DNA of 8,111 nucleotides from the NCBI GenBank assembly GCA_024709705.1, contig JANJWE010000304.1, positions 1-8,111 of the forward strand, given 5' to 3'. The translations under genes and the position numbers were made by a program. This document shows, piece by piece, positions 1 through 6,616 of the stretch; the stretch's first letter is position 1, and each line of letters opens with the position of its first letter. Source of the DNA: Flavobacterium sp. Lineage in GTDB: Bacteria; Bacteroidota; Bacteroidia; Flavobacteriales; Flavobacteriaceae. The notes under the pieces were generated by a model, which had not been told where the DNA came from, made no database searches, and saw only the letters and a program-made list of their open reading frames with translations.

Positions 1-1984
1 CTAATGTAATTTCTTCCGGTTTGATTAATGTTACCTCATAACCCATCTGACTTAAATATACCGGTACTTCATCACCGGCTCCCATGAGATAGGCTATTTT
101 TTCATTCTTAATTTGAATATCTAATTTGTTAAATTTTGCTTTGGAGTCCAATAAAACCTGTTGTTGGTTTATGTGATCATACTGAATAGTGATAAGTTCT
201 TTGGTGTATTTTTTTTGATTTACTATGGCGTAACTTGAAACTTCAATTTCATCAGATTTTACTGGGGGTGTAATTTCAAAATATACGGTTTTTTCATCCC
301 CTTTTTTTGCAATTGAAAATGCAATTTTATCGGGAACAATTTTCCATTCTTTTGAGGCATTTAAATAAACAAATCCATCAAGGTTATCTTGACCTGATTT
401 TATTTTAACACCCACAGATTTGGGAGATTGTGAATTGAAAATTTTCACTTTATCCAAAATAGATGTAGTTACAGCCGGAACAATATCAAAAGGCTTATAT
501 ACTTCCCCTTTTACTTCATCGTTGTATTTGTAAATTACTTCTCTTTCAACCGGAATAATGATATTATTAAAAGAAAGATTGAATATAACTTTGGTAGTTC
601 TAATAATATCGGGCAAACCAATATTTTCCTGATTGTTTACAGAATACATACCATCGGTTCCCTGTTCTTTGAGCCAATATGGTGCAGTATAATCTTGATT
701 TTCATCAATTTTTAAATCGATATCCCAAAACTGAGGTTTGTTGTTCTCTAATACAATAGATTGAATATTTGGATTAGAATGCGGAAACGTTTCAATTGAT
801 TGAATGGTAATTTTAAAAGGACTGCGATTGACGGCTTCTAATTTAACTTTTAGGGTACTTCCTGGTGTGGCAGATTGAACCTGAGCAACGGCTTCTATAA
901 ATACACCCGAACAAGCTAAAATTATATTTTTTAGCTCTTCTAATTTAATTTCCCGCCAATGTTTATCTTCTAATTTTAGAACTTTTTGGTAAACTTCAAT
1001 CAAATTTGGAATACTGGCAGAGGGATTTGAAAAATTGAAATTTTGTTCTATTTTTTGAATTAAATTACCAATTTCTTTACCATTTTTAACTCTATTCCAC
1101 GATACATCTATTCCGTCAAAAATATCCTTTTGATTGGAACTGGGTTCTCCTTTGATATGCTCTAAATATTCTACCTCTTCACCCCGAGTTCCGGTACTTC
1201 CAAAGCCTTGCGATTGATGTCTGCTTCTACTTAAAGCTGCAATTTCTTGATTTGACATTCCGGTTAATGGATTAAAAACTCCTATATCAAGTGCTATGAG
1301 TTTACTTTTATCGGATTTATCAAATTTATCTCTTCCGCCATAAAACCACCATGAAGTGTTGAAAAAGAGTCGTTTGGGTTGCCATGTAGTGGTGTATTTT
1401 AGCTGTTCTTTGAAATAATTAGGATCATTTAATTTATCAAAAAGTTCGATTGAAAGCAAAGCAGATGAGGTATGATGCCCGTGTGTTGTTCCGGGTGAGC
1501 GGTGGTCAAATCTGTTAATAATAACATCCGGCTTAAATTTTCTAATAATGAAAGCCATGTCTTCTAAAACTTGTTCTTTATTCCAAATTTGTAATGTCTC
1601 ATCCGGAATTTTTGAAAATCCAAAATCATTGGCACGTGTAAAAAATTGAGCCCCACCATCTATTTTACGGGCTTCCAATAATTCTTGAGTTCGAATGACT
1701 CCCAAGAGTTCTCTGAGTTCAGTGCCAATTAAATTTTGACCCCCATCGCCTCGTGTTAAGGATAAATAACCTGTACGGGCTTTTACATGATTGGCATAAT
1801 AAGAAATTAAACGCGTGTTTTCATCGTCAGGGTGAGCCGCTACATAGAGAACAGAACCCAAAAAATTTAACTTTTGAATTTGTTCGTAAATAGTTACTGC
1901 AGAGGGTTTTTCCGGCTTTTGAGACCAAAGGTAAGGTGAAAATAATAAAAAAAAACAAAAGAACAGTTGAGCTATTCGGTTCAT
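1..1984 (-). CDS. Large secreted PIG-L (LmbE-like) family deacetylase, C-terminus cut off by window edge
   Basis: The frame is open from the ATG at 1984-1982 to the left edge, giving 661 residues without a stop. Residues 1-21 form a signal peptide (MNRIAQ, a Phe/Leu-rich core, probable cleavage near LWS-Q), so the enzyme should be exported. The PIG-L zinc-hydrolase signature is present: AHPDDE at residues 50-55 (H51, D54), TRGDGGQN at 77-84, and an HxxH (HGHH) at 168-171 matching the third zinc ligand region. The family removes N-acetyl groups from GlcNAc-type or other amide substrates; the substrate here cannot be told. The catalytic domain covers about residues 35-290. A long beta-rich region of unknown role follows. 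Residues 630-661 (YLMGAGDEVP, then MGYEVTLI) resemble the start of a class I glutamine-amidotransferase-like fold, which is an inference. It lies 190 bases after the operon upstream and has its own candidate promoter. Confident of the family, not of the substrate. Confidence 0.9.
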   Translation of the reverse strand, partial: MNRIAQLFFCFFLLFSPYLWSQKPEKPSAVTIYEQIQKLNFLGSVLYVAAHPDDENTRLISYYANHVKARTGYLSLTRGDGGQNLIGTELRELLGVIRTQELLEARKIDGGAQFFTRANDFGFSKIPDETLQIWNKEQVLEDMAFIIRKFKPDVIINRFDHRSPGTTHGHHTSSALLSIELFDKLNDPNYFKEQLKYTTTWQPKRLFFNTSWWFYGGRDKFDKSDKSKLIALDIGVFNPLTGMSNQEIAALSRSRHQSQGFGSTGTRGEEVEYLEHIKGEPSSNQKDIFDGIDVSWNRVKNGKEIGNLIQKIEQNFNFSNPSASIPNLIEVYQKVLKLEDKHWREIKLEELKNIILACSGVFIEAVAQVQSATPGSTLKVKLEAVNRSPFKITIQSIETFPHSNPNIQSIVLENNKPQFWDIDLKIDENQDYTAPYWLKEQGTDGMYSVNNQENIGLPDIIRTTKVIFNLSFNNIIIPVEREVIYKYNDEVKGEVYKPFDIVPAVTTSILDKVKIFNSQSPKSVGVKIKSGQDNLDGFVYLNASKEWKIVPDKIAFSIAKKGDEKTVYFEITPPVKSDEIEVSSYAIVNQKKYTKELITIQYDHINQQQVLLDSKAKFNKLDIQIKNEKIAYLMGAGDEVPVYLSQMGYEVTLIKPEEITL

Positions 1985-2005
1985 GCTTTAGAATTTCGTA
2001 CAAAT

Positions 2006-2013
2006 CAAATATA
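2006..2013 (-). promoter_or_regulatory. Candidate Bacteroidota -7 promoter box for the PIG-L gene
   Basis: Read on the minus strand, this is TATATTTG, a full match to the TAnnTTTG -7 consensus of Bacteroidota sigma-70 promoters. It lies 21 bases upstream of the ATG at 1984, which would leave a short leader. No TTG of a -33 element is found 17-23 bases further upstream, so the promoter is only half supported. Its presence suggests the gene is transcribed separately from the operon that ends at 2175. Confidence 0.45.
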
Positions 2014-2052
2014 CTAATTTAGAGTAGCCTGACTTTTTATTTAAAAGATATT

Positions 2053-2066
2053 TAACAAAAATGTTA
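2053..2066. repeat. Short perfect inverted repeat TAACA-N4-TGTTA
   Basis: TAACA at 2053-2057 and TGTTA at 2062-2066 are perfect inverted arms around a 4-base AAAA spacer. The repeat lies about 40 bases upstream of the TATATTTG box of the PIG-L gene, where a dimeric regulator could bind. In such AT-rich sequence a 5-base arm can arise by chance, and no regulator is identified. Confidence 0.25.
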
Positions 2067-2101
2067 CGATTCCTCAAAGTCGCTTGATAGTCATAATCCA
2101 C

Positions 2102-2119
2102 ATACCCTTTTTTGGGTAT
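2102..2119. repeat. Inverted repeat ATACCC-N6-GGGTAT, possible weak terminator
   Basis: Perfect 6-base arms (ATACCC at 2102-2107, GGGTAT at 2114-2119) enclose a T6 loop. It stands 56 bases beyond the stop of the outer-membrane protein gene, where a terminator for the minus-strand operon would be expected. Read on the minus strand, however, the stem is followed by GTGGATT rather than a T tract. The T-rich side belongs to the plus strand, where there is no gene to terminate. It may therefore be a processing or pausing hairpin, or a binding site. Confidence 0.3.
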
Positions 2120-2174
2120 TTTATACTTGTTTTTGGGGCAGGAATTTTTAATATCTCACTTTTTTTTAAGGTTT

Positions 2175-4010
2175 TTATTGGTAAGTAGCTACCCTAGGTT
2201 TGTTGATTTCAAAGTCCAAATAGCCAAAATCACTGGTCTTGAAAGAGTTGGTTTGAAAAATATTTTCGCCTTGTAAAGGAATTTTTGGAAAAAAGGATAA
2301 AGAAATTTGGAAAGAATTAAATACCAAATAATCATTGGTAAGTATCATACCAATGCCAATCTTTGAATAGCCTTGACTTTTGGTAAATCCGAAGTCAGAA
2401 TTTCCTAAAAAGGCAAGTGAATAATTAAAAAACGGACTCATCCTAAATCCGGCCCAATTCCATGGAGAATAGCTTTGTGTTTGGAAGGAAAAAACCATTT
2501 TTTTAGTTCCTAAAAATTTAGGCACATTAAAACCTTGTATACCGACATCTTCATTAATGGATAAAAAATCACCTTCAGAATCTATTCTGTTGCTCCCCAA
2601 AATAATGTTGCTTTTAAAAAATTGTCTTACCTTCCATTTTCCCAATTCCAATAATGGAGTAAAATAATTAATTTGGGTTACCCATGCACTTTGCTCAGAT
2701 TTGTTGTTGTTAAAAAAAGTTCCGTATTCGTAATTGGTGCTAAAATAGCCCCATTTAAAATAGTTTCCTAAGGTGGCTCTAACGCCAAAATAAGTTCTAG
2801 AAGTATTGTTTTTTACTTGATAACCACCGGTTATTCCGTAATATTTACCTATGGGAATATCCTCGGGGATGCCAAAATTAAATACATATTGTTCTTGCAC
2901 AAATTTTCGTGATGAAATACCTATACCGGTCAACCAAAACTTTTCACTGCTAAAAAACAGTTTAGGATCGTATTGTATATCAGGTTGTTCTTGATAGTCA
3001 ATATTTAGATACCGAACGGTTGTTATCAAATTAGTTATCCTATCAACTTCAGATTTTCCTTTATTTATTTGAGTAGAAAATCCACCCCAAAGATCTACTG
3101 TTCCGGTCTTGAAGTTTTGCATGGCATAGTTAGATTCGGAATCAGGTAAACTATCTCTTCTAAATTTTGATTCTGCCAAAACTCCACCCGCCCATCGGGC
3201 AAATGGAGAGAAAAAAGGTCTCTCAATGGCCACACTTTTGGTATAGTTGTTTAATAAGTCAATGTTGTAATTTACTCCTGCTGTAATGTACGTGTTTTTA
3301 ATATTTGGAATACGATAGGAAGTGGAGTAGGCATTTTTTTTATCATCAAGGTTTTGCCTAAAGGTATTGTCCCAAGTGTGGCCCATTCCCAGAAAATTAC
3401 GCTCTGTCAATTCGTAAGTGGCTCTAGAAGGGGTAAAGGTGGCATTGGGAATCAAACTCCATGAGTCCAAAACATTTATGTAAATATCTAGGCTGTCTGA
3501 GTTTTCTGCTATTGGCTGGGTACGAAAAGCAACTCTTCTTACAAAACGTTGACTTCGAATTAATCGCTCAGATTCTTTAACTAAAAGACTATCGTATGAG
3601 TCGTTTGGATGAATTAGCAGCAAGTTTTTTATAGCAAAATTTTGAGTTTTAATATGAATTTGATTTCCAAATTTGGATAGAAAACGTTTGGGGTTTTTGC
3701 TCGTGTCTGTCTCTGAAAATCCAAATGGATCTAAGGTTTTAATATGGATTTTACGAATAATTTTACCTTCAAAATTTTGGTGTTTTTCGGTTTTTGATTT
3801 TTTAAGGTTTTGCTTTGGTTTAACTTCTGTTGATTTAAATATGAGCTTATGCAAAAAAGAGGTGAATTTACTTTTTTTGGAGTAGTTTTCAATTTTTTCA
3901 TAACTCAATTTTACCGAATCAACCTCTTTTTTGGGAACTTGTGCACAAACCCAAAAACTACCCAAGAGAAAATAGCAGACCAAGATTTTTGTTGAAATAA
4001 ATTTAGGCAT
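2175..4010 (-). CDS. Omp85/BamA-TamA-like outer-membrane protein with one POTRA-like domain
   Basis: A 611-residue protein starting at the ATG at 4010-4008. I prefer this start because the open frame above it begins only with a TTG at 4040 that overlaps the MscS gene. The ATG leads directly into a signal peptide (MPKFISTK, hydrophobic core, cleavage at VCA-Q after residue 23) and follows an A-rich stretch containing GGG. Residues about 24-80 are a Lys/Ser-rich linker. About 81-182 read as one POTRA-like domain (GKIIRKIHIKTLDPFG, then a helix with ESERLIRSQRFVRRV and the strand DIYINVLDSWSL). From about 183 on, alternating aromatic strands form a beta barrel opening with LTERNFLGMG, typical of Omp85 proteins. 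The family inserts or exports proteins or lipids at the outer membrane. BamA has five POTRA domains, so this is not the main BamA and its cargo is unknown. It is the last gene of the operon, 22 bases after the MscS gene. A plain porin-like barrel is the alternative. Confidence 0.8.
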   Translation of the reverse strand: MPKFISTKILVCYFLLGSFWVCAQVPKKEVDSVKLSYEKIENYSKKSKFTSFLHKLIFKSTEVKPKQNLKKSKTEKHQNFEGKIIRKIHIKTLDPFGFSETDTSKNPKRFLSKFGNQIHIKTQNFAIKNLLLIHPNDSYDSLLVKESERLIRSQRFVRRVAFRTQPIAENSDSLDIYINVLDSWSLIPNATFTPSRATYELTERNFLGMGHTWDNTFRQNLDDKKNAYSTSYRIPNIKNTYITAGVNYNIDLLNNYTKSVAIERPFFSPFARWAGGVLAESKFRRDSLPDSESNYAMQNFKTGTVDLWGGFSTQINKGKSEVDRITNLITTVRYLNIDYQEQPDIQYDPKLFFSSEKFWLTGIGISSRKFVQEQYVFNFGIPEDIPIGKYYGITGGYQVKNNTSRTYFGVRATLGNYFKWGYFSTNYEYGTFFNNNKSEQSAWVTQINYFTPLLELGKWKVRQFFKSNIILGSNRIDSEGDFLSINEDVGIQGFNVPKFLGTKKMVFSFQTQSYSPWNWAGFRMSPFFNYSLAFLGNSDFGFTKSQGYSKIGIGMILTNDYLVFNSFQISLSFFPKIPLQGENIFQTNSFKTSDFGYLDFEINKPRVATYQ

Positions 4011-4032
4011 TTTCCCTTTTTTGAGCTTGTAA

Positions 4033-4563
4033 TTAATCAAAAAACTCTTTGTTTTCTGAAGCGTATTTAGATACCGAAATTCCTCTTTGTAATAATAAAC
4101 TATTAGGGTAAGTAATGAGTTCTCCCTCTTTGGTTCTCAAGTAAGTATGAAAGCCTCGAATATCTTCGACTTCGGCTTCTATGGGAAAATCCTTATCGTG
4201 AATTTTGATAAAATCACCAATTTTAAACGGAGCCGAAAAGAATAAAATTATACCGGATGTTACATTACTCAAAATAGACCATTGTGCAAACATAGCCACA
4301 CCAATAACTGCAAAAATAGAAGATACAACAAGTATTATGTTTTGCGGTTTCACCCCCCATATTACAAATAGTACAATAAGAGCAATGATTCCAATTAAAA
4401 TGTTGAAATACTTGATAACCAAATTAGTGCGATGTTCAATGATTTCACTTACTCTGGCAAATCGTCTAACAATTTTAGCAATGAGTAGCCGTAAAATAAT
4501 TACAACCAAAATTACAATTCCGGTAGCAATTTCTTGTTTGATGTACAGTTTAAAAAATTCCAT
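4033..4563 (-). CDS. Short MscS-family mechanosensitive ion channel
   Basis: A 176-residue inner-membrane protein. Membrane segments lie at about residues 12-30, 51-70 and 76-112. The third matches the pore-lining TM3 of MscS: a small-residue-rich helix (VIGVAMFAQWSILSNVTSGIILFF) leading into APFKIGDFIKI, the family signature at the start of the beta domain. The beta domain follows at about 113-165 (EAEVEDIRGFHTYLRTKEGELITYPNSLL). MscS channels open under membrane tension and release solutes during osmotic downshock. E. coli MscS has 286 residues; this protein ends just after the beta domain and lacks the C-terminal alpha/beta part of the cytoplasmic cage. The frame closes cleanly with TAA and shows no sign of a frameshift, so this seems a natural short form. 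Its start is 4 bases after the maf stop, which suggests translational coupling. Family assignment is firm; real gating behaviour cannot be seen. Confidence 0.88.
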   Translation of the reverse strand: MEFFKLYIKQEIATGIVILVVIILRLLIAKIVRRFARVSEIIEHRTNLVIKYFNILIGIIALIVLFVIWGVKPQNIILVVSSIFAVIGVAMFAQWSILSNVTSGIILFFSAPFKIGDFIKIHDKDFPIEAEVEDIRGFHTYLRTKEGELITYPNSLLLQRGISVSKYASENKEFFD

Positions 4564-4567
4564 AATT

Positions 4568-5155
4568 TTAAGAAATAAAATTAATCAACTCACTATAAAC
4601 ACGTTGCATGGGCATTCCCACAACATTAGTGTAGGAACCTTCAATTTTTGTTATTCCAATTAAACCTATCCATTCTTGAATGCCGTAGGCTCCGGCTTTG
4701 TCGAATGGTTTGTAGTTTTCAATATAAAAACGGATAGTTTCCGGTTTTAAATCATCAAAAGTCACTTTTGTTATTTCGGTAAATGTCTTCGATTTAGAAA
4801 TGCTCTTTAAAGTAACAGAAGTAATAACTTCATGAGTTTTACCGGATAATGCATAAAGCATTTCAAAAGCTTCATTTGTGTTCTTGGGTTTTCCTAATGC
4901 TTTACTTTCATGCCAGACCAAGGTATCACTGGTAATTAGAATTTCGTTTGTTTTTAAATCATTTGAAAAAGCTTCTGCTTTTAATTCTGATAAATATTCG
5001 GTTATCGATTGACCGGAAAGTGAATCGGGATACAACTCTTCTATTGGTTTTAATCGAACTTCAAATGGAATGCCCAATTCTCTCATAAACTCTTGTCTTC
5101 TGGGAGAACCCGAAGCTAAAATGATATGATAGTTTTTAAATAAATCAGTTTCCAT
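4568..5155 (-). CDS. maf: Maf-like nucleoside triphosphate pyrophosphatase
   Basis: A 195-residue cytoplasmic enzyme of typical Maf length. Visible motifs are ASGSPRR at residues 14-20 (phosphate-binding start of the fold), TSDTLVW at 75-81 with catalytic-type D77, GKP at 88-90, DKAGAYGIQE at 152-161 and GSYTNVVGMP at 173-182. Maf proteins hydrolyse dTTP, UTP or modified pyrimidine nucleotides to the monophosphate and pyrophosphate, keeping such bases out of DNA and RNA, and some affect septum formation. The DKAGAYGIQ form with GSYTNVVG suggests the dTTPase/UTPase (YhdE-like) branch, which is an inference. The start at 5155 overlaps the prenyltransferase stop by 11 bases, fitting translational coupling in the operon. 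Confidence 0.93.
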   Translation of the reverse strand: METDLFKNYHIILASGSPRRQEFMRELGIPFEVRLKPIEELYPDSLSGQSITEYLSELKAEAFSNDLKTNEILITSDTLVWHESKALGKPKNTNEAFEMLYALSGKTHEVITSVTLKSISKSKTFTEITKVTFDDLKPETIRFYIENYKPFDKAGAYGIQEWIGLIGITKIEGSYTNVVGMPMQRVYSELINFIS

Positions 5156-6077
5156 TGTTGTATTTTATATTTAAAGTAATAATCCAAATAGATAAAATTC
5201 CAAAAAAGAGTAACCATTTTAAAAGGGTACTAATAGATTTGAATTCATCCTTTGACTTGGCTTTCATTAAATGAATTCCACTTAACAATAGGGGTCCTTC
5301 TATAAAAATTAAAACATATAAGGCTGCTCCATACAATTCAAATGCTATTAAACTTGAATAAATATACTTTAAAATGAGACCAAAAAGTACCGTTAGTAAT
5401 ACGATGAGTAGTACTACTGTTCTTTTTACTCCAAAGACCAGTGGTAGTGTTCTCATTCCTTGAGCTTTATCACCTTCGAGGTCTTCTATATCTTTACAAA
5501 TTTCTCTACAAAAATGTACCCAAAACATGACAATAGAGTAGTCAAAAATAATACCAAATATTACTTGAATAGATGAAAAATTGGATTCATTTAGAATCGG
5601 ATAAAGGTTAAAAATTCCAACCATCAACAAACTCAATGAGGCTAAAAATGCAACTGTGAGATTACCTACAACAGGCATTTGTTTTAGAGATGTGGCATAA
5701 AAATACAAAGCCGCAGCCGAAAAAATAAACAAAGTGGAGAGTCCGCCTTTATCTATAAGATTTGACACCCAAAAACCGAGTCCAACCCCAATACAATTTA
5801 AAACTACATAAATAGTATATCCTTGGTTTTCGGTTATACTTTTCTCAATAATAACCCGATTGGGTTTGTTAATGGCGTCTGTTTCTTGATCCATTATATC
5901 ATTTATAACATAACCGGCGGCAGTGATAAAAAGAATGCTTAAAACTAAAAGCGAATATTGAGCGTTGGATAAGGCTAATGGTATATGTTGTAAATCCAGA
6001 AATCCGAATTTAAAAACAAGAAACATTACTATTAATAAAAGTAGATTTTTATAGCGAACTAATTGGAGGTACTTCAT
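5145..6077 (-). CDS. UbiA-family prenyltransferase, probable geranylgeranylglycerol-phosphate geranylgeranyltransferase (DGGGP synthase-like)
   Basis: A 310-residue polytopic membrane protein with about eight or nine hydrophobic helices. Both Asp-rich motifs for Mg-prenyl diphosphate binding are intact: NDIMDQETD at residues 59-67, and REICKDIEDLEGD at about 191-203. The first motif continues as AINKPNR and the second as REI-KDIED-EGD. Both resemble archaeal DGGGP synthase, which adds a second geranylgeranyl chain to geranylgeranylglyceryl phosphate, more than they resemble UbiA or MenA of quinone synthesis. The acceptor remains an inference; a quinone or other aromatic prenyltransferase is the alternative. 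I chose the ATG at 6077-6075, 11 bases after the phosphatase stop and directly before KYLQLVRYKNLLL. The longer frame from 6122 would overlap the phosphatase gene by 34 bases and adds a tail without family character. The 3' end overlaps maf by 11 bases. Confidence 0.85.
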   Translation of the reverse strand: MKYLQLVRYKNLLLLIVMFLVFKFGFLDLQHIPLALSNAQYSLLVLSILFITAAGYVINDIMDQETDAINKPNRVIIEKSITENQGYTIYVVLNCIGVGLGFWVSNLIDKGGLSTLFIFSAAALYFYATSLKQMPVVGNLTVAFLASLSLLMVGIFNLYPILNESNFSSIQVIFGIIFDYSIVMFWVHFCREICKDIEDLEGDKAQGMRTLPLVFGVKRTVVLLIVLLTVLFGLILKYIYSSLIAFELYGAALYVLIFIEGPLLLSGIHLMKAKSKDEFKSISTLLKWLLFFGILSIWIITLNIKYNNGN

Positions 6078-6088
6078 AAGGTTTTTAA

Positions 6089-6616
6089 TTAATCGTGTTT
6101 GCCATTGTAATACAAATGCCATTTTCCTTGAACCTTCATAACTTGTTCAATAACATCTCTTGCAGCTCCTTTGCCGCCGTTTTTGTGAGATATATAGGTA
6201 GAAATTGATTTTATTTCAGGACTGGCATCTTGAGGGCACGTTGGTAATCCCACCTTTTGCATGACATGAAAATCCGGAATATCATCACCCATGTACAAAA
6301 CTTCTTCTGGGTTAATGGCGTAATCATGGCAAAATTCTCTAAAAGTTTCAACTTTATCCGGGCATCCCAAATAAATGGATGTAATGCCCAAGTTTTTCAA
6401 ACGAATTTTAACGCCTTCATTGTAACCTCCAGATATAATGCCTACCTGATAGCCACTCTCAATAGCAGCTTTTAAGGCAAAGCCATCACGTATATTCATT
6501 ATTCTTAACATTTCTCCTGTTGGTGTTACATGTACAGATCCATCGGTTAAAACGCCATCCACATCAAAAATGAATGTGGTTATTTGATTCATAATTTCTT
6601 TATAGCTTTTGGACAT
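6089..6616 (-). CDS. kdsC: KdsC-like HAD phosphatase, probable 3-deoxy-D-manno-octulosonate 8-phosphate phosphatase
   Basis: A 175-residue soluble enzyme, the usual size of the cap-less C0-type HAD subfamily of KdsC. Motif I is FDVDGVLTDG at residues 17-26 (nucleophile D18, acid/base D20), motif II is ISGG at 61-64, the conserved Lys is K88, and motif III is GDDIPD at 110-115. The C-terminal GGKGAARDVIE (147-157) is the substrate-contact tail of the KdsC group. KdsC removes phosphate from Kdo 8-phosphate to give Kdo for LPS inner core. A KDN or sialate 9-phosphate phosphatase is the main alternative, because specificity is hard to read from sequence. The start at 6616 overlaps the upstream gene by 17 bases. 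A second ATG (6592, residue 9) would avoid the overlap; I keep the longer form because its SKSYKE segment looks familiar from flavobacterial homologues. Confidence 0.85.
   Translation of the reverse strand: MSKSYKEIMNQITTFIFDVDGVLTDGSVHVTPTGEMLRIMNIRDGFALKAAIESGYQVGIISGGYNEGVKIRLKNLGITSIYLGCPDKVETFREFCHDYAINPEEVLYMGDDIPDFHVMQKVGLPTCPQDASPEIKSISTYISHKNGGKGAARDVIEQVMKVQGKWHLYYNGKHD

Noticed and set aside
2102..2119. A confident intrinsic terminator for the operon
   Set aside because: The hairpin has no T tract on the minus-strand side, so I list it only as an inverted repeat with possible terminator function.
3673..3885. Plus-strand open frame of 70 codons opposite the outer-membrane protein gene
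   Set aside because: It is antisense to a low-complexity Lys/Phe-rich part of a real gene and has no independent support.
4011..4040. Ten-codon N-terminal extension of the outer-membrane protein starting at a TTG
   Set aside because: The TTG at 4040 overlaps the end of the MscS gene, and the extension (INYKLKKGK) would precede a good signal peptide that begins at the ATG at 4010.
4205..4663. Plus-strand open frame of 152 codons opposite the MscS and maf genes
   Set aside because: It lies antisense to two well-supported genes and its translation shows no recognisable domain or coherent composition.
6078..6122. Fifteen-codon N-terminal extension of the prenyltransferase
   Set aside because: It overlaps the phosphatase gene by 34 bases and lacks family character. 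The ATG at 6077 lies 11 bases after the previous stop and starts the expected first helix.
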